Shown: positions 16,522 to 24,539 of the stretch, in pieces
How positions within the stretch are numbered: the first letter of the stretch is position 1
How the letters are laid out: each line of letters opens with the position of its first letter
Assembly (NCBI GenBank): GCA_000405805.1
Contig: ASPJ01000013.1
Coordinates: 1-32,501 of the forward strand
Source: Fidelibacterota bacterium SCGC AAA003-L08
GTDB taxonomy: Bacteria; Fidelibacterota; Marinisomatia; SCGC-AAA003-L08; D37C17
Length of the DNA: 32,501 bases
Reading direction: 5' to 3'
Translations under genes and position numbers: made by a program
The notes under the pieces: model-generated
Databases searched by the model: none
The model's input: only the letters and a program-made list of their open reading frames with translations
Told to the model about the DNA's origin: nothing

Positions 16522-17325
16522 TTACTTATTTTTCATGAAATTATTAATAATATTTTTAACTACAACATGTTCCTTTACATCATGAACACGAATAATATCT
16601 ACTCCATTCAATATAGCAATTGTATTTGCACAAATAGTTGCATTAAGTCTATCTAAAGGAGTATCATTATTAACTGACAAAAAGGATTTTCGGGATAATC
16701 CTACCATAACTTTAAATCCTAAGCTTTTAAATCTTTTAATATTATTAATAATTTTATAATTATCAGACAAAGATTTTCCAAATCCAATGCCTGGGTCAAT
16801 TATGATATTAGAGATGCTTACCCCAAGGTCTATTGCTTTAGTAATTCTTTTTTCAAAATAATATAAAATATCATCGACTACATTATCATAATGAGTATTT
16901 TTCTGCATTACAGATGGATTACCTTTAATATGCATCAGAATAATCTTAGCATTAAAATCTGAAGCTAAAATTAGATTTTCCTCATTCTGCCCACCGTATA
17001 TATCATTAATTATATGGAATTTATTCTCTAACGCTCTTCTAGCTACTTCAGGCTTATATGTGTCAATTGACAAGACTTTATCTTTTAAGATATTCATATT
17101 ATCAAAAATAACATCCAATCTATCCAATTCACTTTTGAGGCTCACTGGATCTGAATCTGGACGAGTTGATTCAGCTCCTATATCAATAATATCCGAATTA
17201 ACCATTAAGCTCAATTTCTCTTTTAAAGAATCTATATCTGATAATCTGCTTGGCGAGTAGAAAGAGTCCGGGGTAATATTTAATATACCCATAATAGCGG
17301 GGGTATTATTAACAGCGTTCTGCAT
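16522..17325 (-). CDS. folP: Dihydropteroate synthase
   Basis: FolP joins p-aminobenzoate to dihydropterin pyrophosphate in folate synthesis and is the sulfonamide target. The 267-residue TIM barrel shows all landmarks: GILNITPDSFY (loop 1), DIGAESTRP (loop 2), LSIDTYKPEVA, INDIYGG, DPGIGFGK, GLSRKSF and the terminal IIRVHDV with the pterin/phosphate Arg and His. Length is normal. It lies 17 bp downstream of ftsH and 9 bp upstream of prfB, in one transcription unit. The ftsH-folP order is common in bacteria. Confidence 0.96.
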   Translation of the reverse strand: MQNAVNNTPAIMGILNITPDSFYSPSRLSDIDSLKEKLSLMVNSDIIDIGAESTRPDSDPVSLKSELDRLDVIFDNMNILKDKVLSIDTYKPEVARRALENKFHIINDIYGGQNEENLILASDFNAKIILMHIKGNPSVMQKNTHYDNVVDDILYYFEKRITKAIDLGVSISNIIIDPGIGFGKSLSDNYKIINNIKRFKSLGFKVMVGLSRKSFLSVNNDTPLDRLNATICANTIAILNGVDIIRVHDVKEHVVVKNIINNFMKNK

Positions 17326-17342
17326 ATCTATAGATAATAATA

Positions 17343-19304
17343 TTATTGATTATTATTTTTGCGAGCCTTGTTCTTGGATGAACGCCTACCACTTGATTTG
17401 TTCTCATCTGAAAGGTCTAATTTAACAATCTTTTCACCTTTAATAATTTTTTCCATCTCTGACCCCGAAATTGTTTCAAATTCCAATAACGCTTTAGCTA
17501 TATCATGTAAATTATCAATGTATTTAAGCAAAATATCATCTGCACGTTTTTCAGCACTTTTAACAAATAAAGTAATATTTTCATCGATTGCAGTAGAGAT
17601 TTGATCGCTATAATCTCTTGAATGAGAAATTTCACGACCCAAGAATATTTCTTCACTTTTCTTTCCAAAAGTCAATGGGCCAATCTTATCACACATCCCC
17701 CATTCAGTAACCATTTTACGAGCAATATCTGTTGCAACAGCGATATCATTCCCTGCGCCAGTAGACGTATCTTTGAAAATTAATTTTTCAGCACACCTCC
17801 CACCCATCAAGACATCTAGTTTAGCTAATAAATATGATTTTGAATAATTAAATTTTTCATCTTCTGGGAGCTGAGCCGTCAATCCTAAAGCTCTTCCCCT
17901 TGGTATAATAGTTATTTTATGAACAGGATCTGCATATTTCGCATAATAAGCAACTAGAGCATGCCCTGCTTCATGATATGATATTATTTTTTTATCAGAC
18001 GGGGTTAGAATCATACTTTTTCTTTCAACTCCCATCGTCACTTTATCTTTTGCATCTTCAAAATCAGACATAGATACATTCTTCTTATTTCTACGCGCAG
18101 CAAATAGAGCCGATTCATTAACGAGATTCTCTAAATCTGCGCCAGCTAATCCTGGAGTGCTTTTGGCTATAATCTTTAAATCTACATCTTTATTAAGAGG
18201 AATTTTCTTAGTATGTATTTTTAATATAGCCTCTCGACCATCAAGACTTGGTACATCAACAACAATTTGTCTATCAAACCTACCTGGTCTGAGTAATGCT
18301 TTATCTAATACATCTGGTCTATTTGTAGCAGCAATTAATATAACATTATCATCTGTTTCAAAACCATCCATTTCAACAAGGATTTGATTTAAGGTTTGTT
18401 CGCGTTCATCATGTCCTCCTCCTAGACCTGCTCCTCTATGTCTCCCAACAGCATCCATTTCATCAATAAATATTATACTCGGAGAATTCCTTTTTGCTTG
18501 ACTGAATAAATCCCTGACACGACTTGCTCCAACTCCTACAAACATTTCAACAAATTCTGCGCCACTAATACTAAAGAATGGAACACCCGCCTCTCCAGAC
18601 ACAGCTTTTGCTAACAATGTTTTTCCTGTTCCTGGAGGCCCAAGTAACAGTGCTCCTCTAGGAATTTTGGCTCCAATTTTTCTGTACTTTAATGGTTTTT
18701 TTAAAAAATCTACAATTTCCTGCAATTCAACCTTTGCTTCATCACAGCCTGCTACATCATTAAAGGTAGTAGTTGGTTTATCAGGAGCTATGAGCTTAGC
18801 TTTACTTTTTGCAAATGAAAAAATTCCACTTTGACCACCACCGCCTTGCATTTTTCTCATAATAAAAAGCCAGAATAATATTATTAATAACCATGGAGAA
18901 AATTGAATCAGATAATCAAAAAATCCTTGAGTGTAACGTTCAGCATTAAAATCAATATTTTTTTCTTTCCATTTGGCTGTAATGTCTTCTGTTATTTCTG
19001 GTAAATGAGTTTTAAAATAAACAATGGATTCTCCTGAATTATCACTTCTGCCTTGAGCTTTCAACTCTCCTGAAATTGCAAATCCATGAGAATTGTCTCC
19101 TTCTGCTTTTATAGACTTTATTTGTCCATTATCTAAATATCGCATATATTCTGCCGTCGTGATATCTGCAGGATTTTTATCTGATGAAAATATTTGAAGT
19201 GCTGTTATAGCCATACCTACAATCAATACCCAAATAATAATATTCCCGCCAATATTTTTCACTGGGTTAAAATTATTTTTTTTATTATCTTTTTTCTTTG
19301 CCAT
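17343..19304 (-). CDS. ftsH: ATP-dependent zinc metalloprotease FtsH
   Basis: FtsH is the membrane-anchored AAA+ protease that removes damaged membrane proteins and regulators. It has two membrane helices (residues about 20-40 and 131-149) flanking a periplasmic domain, then Walker A GPPGTGKT (about 222-229), Walker B IIFIDEMDAVGR, the second region of homology ATNRPDVLD...RPGRFDRQ, and the zinc site HEAGH at 444-448. The C-terminus is Lys/Arg/Asn-rich and ends in NNNQ. All catalytic motifs are intact, and at 653 residues the length is normal. It lies 10 bp after tilS, a neighbourhood conserved across many bacteria. Confidence 0.97.
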   Translation of the reverse strand: MAKKKDNKKNNFNPVKNIGGNIIIWVLIVGMAITALQIFSSDKNPADITTAEYMRYLDNGQIKSIKAEGDNSHGFAISGELKAQGRSDNSGESIVYFKTHLPEITEDITAKWKEKNIDFNAERYTQGFFDYLIQFSPWLLIILFWLFIMRKMQGGGGQSGIFSFAKSKAKLIAPDKPTTTFNDVAGCDEAKVELQEIVDFLKKPLKYRKIGAKIPRGALLLGPPGTGKTLLAKAVSGEAGVPFFSISGAEFVEMFVGVGASRVRDLFSQAKRNSPSIIFIDEMDAVGRHRGAGLGGGHDEREQTLNQILVEMDGFETDDNVILIAATNRPDVLDKALLRPGRFDRQIVVDVPSLDGREAILKIHTKKIPLNKDVDLKIIAKSTPGLAGADLENLVNESALFAARRNKKNVSMSDFEDAKDKVTMGVERKSMILTPSDKKIISYHEAGHALVAYYAKYADPVHKITIIPRGRALGLTAQLPEDEKFNYSKSYLLAKLDVLMGGRCAEKLIFKDTSTGAGNDIAVATDIARKMVTEWGMCDKIGPLTFGKKSEEIFLGREISHSRDYSDQISTAIDENITLFVKSAEKRADDILLKYIDNLHDIAKALLEFETISGSEMEKIIKGEKIVKLDLSDENKSSGRRSSKNKARKNNNQ

Positions 19305-19314
19305 AATAGTTAAC

Positions 19315-20679
19315 CTAATTTAATATTTCTTGGGAAATTTTTATGCAGTTATTATTCTCTAATTTAAGACCTAAGTCTTGACTATTTATTAGCCCCGGAA
19401 CCCAGATAATCCTATTCTCAGAGTCTACAAAAATAGGATGATACATTTTTTGATAATTATTAAATTTATTTTTAATAAATAACTTGCTAACTTTTTTTCT
19501 TTTTTGATTTGAAGTCAAATAATAATCTCCCACATTCCAATTACGTATATAAATACCTTCTTCTAATTTATTATCCGATATATAAGTTGAATTTTTATCA
19601 ATTGTATTATTATTAACAGATCCTACTTTATTTATTTTGAAAATTAAACTATCCCAAACTGCATTATTTTCTAAAATAATCTTCTTATTATAGTCGTTGT
19701 TTCTTCTCATAATAATTACATCTTTTGAATTATTGATAATTATATTATCTGTCATAATAAAATTATTTAAGTTCTTATTTTTAGAAAGATAATTCCATAA
19801 CTCTAGCCATTTACTCTTTTTGATTATTAAATATTTATTATCATTATATTGTTTTAATATTTTCTGTAAAAACATTTTTTTATAATTATTATTGAGTTTT
19901 AAAAAAATATCTTTTCTTAATAACAGATAATTATCTGTTTGTTTTACCATCTCCAGTTCAATGCTTTTAATTCTATATTGAAATAAATAAAAATTTAATT
20001 TTGAATAAAATAGTAAATATCTTAAATAATAAAAAAATAAAATATTTTTATTTGGAAAGATATTATTCCTAATATTATTTCTTAATATAGCAGAATCATT
20101 ATTAGTGTAATCAAAAATCCAACGAATATTATTTCCAATAGCATAATCAATTATTTTTTGTTTTTTGATTTTAAGCATAGGTCGTCTAATAGAATTTTTG
20201 AATTCATATATTCCAAATAAATTTGTCCAATTATATTGACCTAAGGTTCGGATACAGGCTGTTTCTAACTGATCATCCATATGATGAGCTGTAAATATGA
20301 AATTATATTTATTTTCTTCTTGTAAATCCTCTAAAAAACTATACCTCCTTTCTCTAAAAAAAGATTCTTTGTTTTTCTTAGGAGGGGACTCAATCTCTCT
20401 ATAAATAAAATTTGAGTTATAAATAGAAGATAAAAAATTCGCCTGAATTTTAATCAATTCATTATTAGGATTCATATTATGGTTTATATAAACAAAATCA
20501 AATTCAAACTTCAGCTTCTTTGAGAGTTTGTTTACTATATGTAATAATACAGAGCTATCAACCCCTCCCGAATAAGCTATTAAAATTTTAATTTTCTTTA
20601 TATCAATCTCATTAGAATATAAAAGAATTTTTTTTTCTATTATTTTATCTAAAACGCAAGATATATTAGACCTCATCAT
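19315..20679 (-). CDS. tilS: tRNA(Ile)-lysidine synthetase
   Basis: TilS converts C34 of tRNA-Ile(CAU) to lysidine so that it reads AUA. The PP-loop ATP motif SGGVDSS is at residues 37-43, followed by YINHNMNPNN, FTAHHMDDQLET and the conserved RPMLKIKKQKI. The C-terminal half is very rich in Asn, Lys and Ile and poorly conserved, as is usual for TilS in AT-rich genomes; VNNNTIDKNSTY-type low-complexity segments are visible. It contains the TilS C-terminal RRKVSKLFIK-like segment KRKKVSKLFIKNKF. The ATG overlaps the upstream GAPDH gene by 14 nt, and ftsH follows after 10 bp. Confidence 0.93.
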   Translation of the reverse strand: MMRSNISCVLDKIIEKKILLYSNEIDIKKIKILIAYSGGVDSSVLLHIVNKLSKKLKFEFDFVYINHNMNPNNELIKIQANFLSSIYNSNFIYREIESPPKKNKESFFRERRYSFLEDLQEENKYNFIFTAHHMDDQLETACIRTLGQYNWTNLFGIYEFKNSIRRPMLKIKKQKIIDYAIGNNIRWIFDYTNNDSAILRNNIRNNIFPNKNILFFYYLRYLLFYSKLNFYLFQYRIKSIELEMVKQTDNYLLLRKDIFLKLNNNYKKMFLQKILKQYNDNKYLIIKKSKWLELWNYLSKNKNLNNFIMTDNIIINNSKDVIIMRRNNDYNKKIILENNAVWDSLIFKINKVGSVNNNTIDKNSTYISDNKLEEGIYIRNWNVGDYYLTSNQKRKKVSKLFIKNKFNNYQKMYHPIFVDSENRIIWVPGLINSQDLGLKLENNNCIKISQEILN

Positions 20680-21733
20680 AAAAAAAAGGCTTTAGACATT
20701 GAATTTTATCATCATAAGAATGATTGTATAAAAACCATTCTGTGATAGCTATGGAACTTAAAAGAGAATTTCCATCTTGTGGAGTAAAACAAAAACCAGA
20801 AATTTCGTTTTCATTTTTCACATTCAACGTAGGTATAGAGACAACTGTTTGGTTTAATATCCTTCCAAAATGACCATGATCTCTTCCAAATGAAAAAACT
20901 TCGTTAGAATTAATTTTATCAGTAATTGCAATTTTATCATTATTCTCAAATTTGGAAATAATTTTCTGAATCGATGTTGGTTCTTTAACCTTAAGATAGA
21001 AATGCAATATATGCATATACTGAGAATTTGTAATCATTGCAGAAGAAAATAAATTCAAATCTAAATTCAATGTTTCAAATAATGACACCGCATCCTTAGC
21101 ATGATGAGTTCCGTAAATATTATCTCCATGTTTCCCAACTTGAGGGGCAGGAACAAATTGACTTGACTGACTAACATCGTTTGATCTTCTTATTAGGTTA
21201 AACCTGCCTTCAAGCAAATTATCTTCTCCATCACTAAGAGCTAATGTCTTAACAAGCGTGCATAAATTATGAGTATTACATGAAACAACTTGAATAAATC
21301 TGTCTTCTTCAGAAATAAGAGCCTCATCATTTATACCCCTTGCATACATCTTCCCAAAACCAACCTCACTCCCTTGAGCTACAAAACCTTTAGTGTTATG
21401 CAAAAATTTCTCATAATAATTCACTTTGTTTTGGTGCCCATAACCTTTCGGAGTACAATCTATAACTACAGAAGCCCTATCTATAGATTCTTCAGTTGTA
21501 AATTCAGGCTTTAAACCAAGGCTATTAAATCCATCAAATTTTTCCTCATGAGTTGTAAGTCGAGCACCACGTTTCATTAGATTTCTGACCTTAGACCTAT
21601 CAGTTGTTAAAGGTGTATTTTTATGGAATGTGACCTCATCAATACCTAATTCATTTTTAAAATCTGATAACAAACCAATTAATGGTTCTCCAATTGTACC
21701 TGTGCCTACAACATGAACTATTTTTCTTGACAT
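20666..21733 (-). CDS. Type II (archaeal-type) glyceraldehyde-3-phosphate dehydrogenase
   Basis: This 355-residue protein aligns, from memory, with archaeal GAPDH rather than with the bacterial GapA family. Landmarks are an N-terminal Rossmann motif VGTGTIGEPL (residues 9-18), VIDCTPKGYGHQNK, GFVAQGSEVGFG, the catalytic Cys152 in VVSCNTHNLC, IRRSNDVSQ, and a later H241 in YMHILHFY at the place of the archaeal LMHQH. The reaction is oxidation of glyceraldehyde-3-phosphate to 1,3-bisphosphoglycerate with NAD(P). Similarity is clear but distant, with extra residues near the start, so another phosphorylated aldehyde is possible. A good GGAG ribosome-binding site precedes the ATG (TTAGGAGTTTAAATG). 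Confidence 0.75.
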   Translation of the reverse strand: MSRKIVHVVGTGTIGEPLIGLLSDFKNELGIDEVTFHKNTPLTTDRSKVRNLMKRGARLTTHEEKFDGFNSLGLKPEFTTEESIDRASVVIDCTPKGYGHQNKVNYYEKFLHNTKGFVAQGSEVGFGKMYARGINDEALISEEDRFIQVVSCNTHNLCTLVKTLALSDGEDNLLEGRFNLIRRSNDVSQSSQFVPAPQVGKHGDNIYGTHHAKDAVSLFETLNLDLNLFSSAMITNSQYMHILHFYLKVKEPTSIQKIISKFENNDKIAITDKINSNEVFSFGRDHGHFGRILNQTVVSIPTLNVKNENEISGFCFTPQDGNSLLSSIAITEWFLYNHSYDDKIQCLKPFFYDEV

Positions 21734-21755
21734 TTAAACTCCTAAATATTTCTAA

Positions 21756-22883
21756 TCAAAGATTGTAATCAACAGTATCCATTAAATATATTTTTAAATC
21801 ATTTAGATTATTTTTTTCTAGATATTGCATTTGCAAATCATGCTCAGTCCCATAATCTAAAACATATTGCACTGTATCTATTATATCTGAATTGCCAAAA
21901 TGAGCCAATCCATCCTTAACATAACTTATCATATCTTCAACGCTATTTTTTATACTAATTGTTCCATTTTTGAAATTGCTAATTTTAGCATCCATGCCAA
22001 ATCTACAAGCCTTCCAGAGCGAGTCGAGCAACAACTCATAATTATAGTCTTCTTCTAAAGTATTATTCTGATAATCTTTAGAAGCTTGATAAACTAACGC
22101 TTGGCATATTGCTGCTAACATCTTAACCCTAGCTATACTTCTTTGGGCATCACACATTCTAAATTCAATAGTCCCATAATCCATATGAGGCCTAATCTTC
22201 CACCAAATATGTCTATCTTTATCTATTGCATTAGATTCTTTTAAAGCATTAATTAAAGATATAAAATCCTCTGAAGAATTGAGTTTTGAAGGTATATGGG
22301 TACGTGGGAAATTTCCGAAATTCATAGTTCTTGATGATCTGAACTGTGTATGAACTCCTTCGAAAAAAGGAGAGTTGACACTAAGTGCTAATAGTGGAGC
22401 TGTCCATTTTCTTAAATTATTAGTAATATGTATAGCTTCTTCTAAATCCTGAACAGCTACATGGAAATGATTTGAGAATGTAATATTTCTTGAAGCATAA
22501 TAAGTCAAATTATTCTTAACCCAATTATAAGAATCATTATCAATAAACTTTTGTTCTATCGGTAGAGCTGTTGGGTGTGTTCCTGATATTCCGATTCTAT
22601 AATTGTATTGTTCTCCAAGTTCTCTTAAATACTTTCTTAATTCCAAAATTTCACTTATAGCTTCATTTACAGTAGAACAAATAGAAGTGTTTGATTCAAT
22701 CTCAGATTGAATCAATTCATAGCTAAACCTATCTTTAAACGATTTATCTAAATTACTCATGATTTTATTGGCTCTATTTATCAAATTCCCTGTAGAGGGG
22801 TCACATATCATATACTCTTCTTCAATGCCAACAGTATAAGGCTTATGATCAAACGACTTTATAGTATTTTTGTTCTTAAACAT
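21756..22883 (-). CDS. Glutamate-cysteine ligase-like carboxylate-amine ligase (GCS2/YbdK family)
   Basis: The 375-residue protein shows GCS2-family features: the N-terminal metal-binding VGIEEEYMI (Glu21-23), SEIESNTSIC, the SGTHPTALP segment, FSNHFHVAVQD and RPHMDYGTIEFRMCDAQ. Family members ligate glutamate to cysteine with ATP, and YbdK itself has weak activity of this kind. Whether this one makes gamma-glutamylcysteine for glutathione or another low-molecular-weight thiol cannot be decided from the window, since no glutathione synthetase is nearby. It lies 9 bp after the mutase gene and 22 bp before the GAPDH gene, in one presumed operon. Confidence 0.87.
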   Translation of the reverse strand: MFKNKNTIKSFDHKPYTVGIEEEYMICDPSTGNLINRANKIMSNLDKSFKDRFSYELIQSEIESNTSICSTVNEAISEILELRKYLRELGEQYNYRIGISGTHPTALPIEQKFIDNDSYNWVKNNLTYYASRNITFSNHFHVAVQDLEEAIHITNNLRKWTAPLLALSVNSPFFEGVHTQFRSSRTMNFGNFPRTHIPSKLNSSEDFISLINALKESNAIDKDRHIWWKIRPHMDYGTIEFRMCDAQRSIARVKMLAAICQALVYQASKDYQNNTLEEDYNYELLLDSLWKACRFGMDAKISNFKNGTISIKNSVEDMISYVKDGLAHFGNSDIIDTVQYVLDYGTEHDLQMQYLEKNNLNDLKIYLMDTVDYNL

Positions 22884-22892
22884 ATATTTTAA

Positions 22893-24539
22893 CTATATAA
22901 CTGGATTTTCTTTCCATTCTCCAAAAACATTCTTCATTGAATCTACAATTTCTCCTAATGTAGCATAAGATTTAGCAGCGTCTATAATTAGGGGTAACAA
23001 ATTTTGATCAGTATGACATGCAGCTGTAATGGATATTAGTTTACCTTCAACTTCTTTTGAATTTCTTTTCTTTTTTAATAAATTCAATTTATTTATTTGT
23101 TGATGTTGAATCTTTTCTGATATTTCTAATATTGGAATATCAATTTGTTCATCTTCTTTAACAAACTCATTTACTCCAACAATAATTCGATTTTTTTTAT
23201 CAACTTCCTTTTGATAGTACGATGAGGCTTCTGCAATTTCTCTTTGAAAAAACCCTGACTCAATACCTTTTATAACACCCCCTATAGAATCAATCTGATC
23301 AAAGTATTTATATACTTCTGATTCAATTTTATCGGTCAAAGATTCAATATACCATGAGCCTCCTAATGGGTCTATAACATTTGAAACTCCTGTCTCATAA
23401 GCTATAATCTGTTGGGTTCTTAGAGCTATTTCTGCTGCTTTTTCAGATGGAAGGGCTAGTGTCTCATCCATTGAATTAGTATGGAGAGATTGTGTTCCTC
23501 CAATAATAGCAGCTAGGGCCTGTATCGATGTTCTAGCAATATTATTCTCTGGTTGCTGAGCAGTTAAAGAAAATCCAGCTGTTTGAGTATGAAATCGCAG
23601 CTTCAATGATCTCTCGTTCTTCGCATTATATTTTTTCTTCAGCACATTGGCCCAAATTCTGCGAGCAGCTCTAAATTTTGCAATTTCTTCAAAAAAGTCT
23701 AGGTGCGAATTAAAGAAAAATGATAACCTCGGAGCAAAGTCATCTACACTTAATCCTGCCTCTACAACATGATCTATATAACATAAACCATTTGCCAAAG
23801 TAAATGCTAACTCCTGGATTGCAGTAGAACCTGCTTCCCTTATATGGTAACCACTCACAGATACAGTATTGTATTTTGGCATATTAAGAGTGCAGAATTT
23901 AATCATATCGACAATTATTCTCATTGATTCATTAGGAGGAAATATCCATTCTTTTTGTGCAATAAATTCTTTTAAAATATCATTTTGCAAAGTTCCATTT
24001 ATCATTGATAAATCAATTCCTTGCTTTTCTGCAACTGCTACATAAAAAGCAAAAATAATAACAGCAGGACCATTAATTGTCATTGAAACACTTATTTTAC
24101 TTAGGTCTATTCCATCAAATAAAGTCTCCATATCCTCCATTGAACTTATAGATACACCGCAATGGCCAATTTCTCCATTAGATATTTTATGATCAGCATC
24201 ATATCCCATTAATGTTGGCATATCAAATGCAACAGATAAACCAGTTTGTCCTTGTGATAGTAATAATTTAAATCTATGATTAGTCTCTTTAGGACTGCCA
24301 AAACCTGCAAATTGACGCATTGTCCACAACTTCCCTCGATACATATTAGGATGAATTCCTCTGGTATAGGGAAATTCACCAGGGAAATTGAGTTTTTCTA
24401 TATAATCAGAGGAACTTTCTGGAAAATAAAGCAAATCAACTTCTTCTCCTGAAGCACTTTCAAAACTATAATCTCTCGTACTAGAGTTATTAACTTGCTC
24501 TATCCACTTATTCTTATATTTTTCTTTATTTTTTTTCAT
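22893..24539 (-). CDS. Acyl-CoA mutase large subunit (methylmalonyl-CoA mutase family, isobutyryl-CoA-mutase-like active site)
   Basis: This 548-residue protein is a B12-dependent acyl-CoA mutase catalytic subunit: RGIHPNMYRGKLWTMRQFAGFG, GLSVAFDMPTLMGYD, VSGYHIREAGST, RFHTQTAGFSLTAQQP and TQSLHTNSMDE all fit. It has no C-terminal B12-binding domain, so a separate small subunit must supply it; none is in the window. Two specificity residues are diagnostic. Counting without gaps, Phe77 replaces Tyr89 and Gln195 (FIAQKEWIF) replaces Arg207 of Propionibacterium methylmalonyl-CoA mutase. Phe/Gln at these positions is the known isobutyryl-CoA mutase pattern. The true substrate may therefore not carry a carboxylate. 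It overlaps dxs by 14 nt. Confidence 0.9.
   Translation of the reverse strand: MKKNKEKYKNKWIEQVNNSSTRDYSFESASGEEVDLLYFPESSSDYIEKLNFPGEFPYTRGIHPNMYRGKLWTMRQFAGFGSPKETNHRFKLLLSQGQTGLSVAFDMPTLMGYDADHKISNGEIGHCGVSISSMEDMETLFDGIDLSKISVSMTINGPAVIIFAFYVAVAEKQGIDLSMINGTLQNDILKEFIAQKEWIFPPNESMRIIVDMIKFCTLNMPKYNTVSVSGYHIREAGSTAIQELAFTLANGLCYIDHVVEAGLSVDDFAPRLSFFFNSHLDFFEEIAKFRAARRIWANVLKKKYNAKNERSLKLRFHTQTAGFSLTAQQPENNIARTSIQALAAIIGGTQSLHTNSMDETLALPSEKAAEIALRTQQIIAYETGVSNVIDPLGGSWYIESLTDKIESEVYKYFDQIDSIGGVIKGIESGFFQREIAEASSYYQKEVDKKNRIIVGVNEFVKEDEQIDIPILEISEKIQHQQINKLNLLKKKRNSKEVEGKLISITAACHTDQNLLPLIIDAAKSYATLGEIVDSMKNVFGEWKENPVI

Noticed and set aside
17326..17342. Short AT palindrome (ATAATAATATTATT-like) between ftsH and folP as a terminator
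   Set aside because: It has no G/C stem and sits inside a tightly packed operon.
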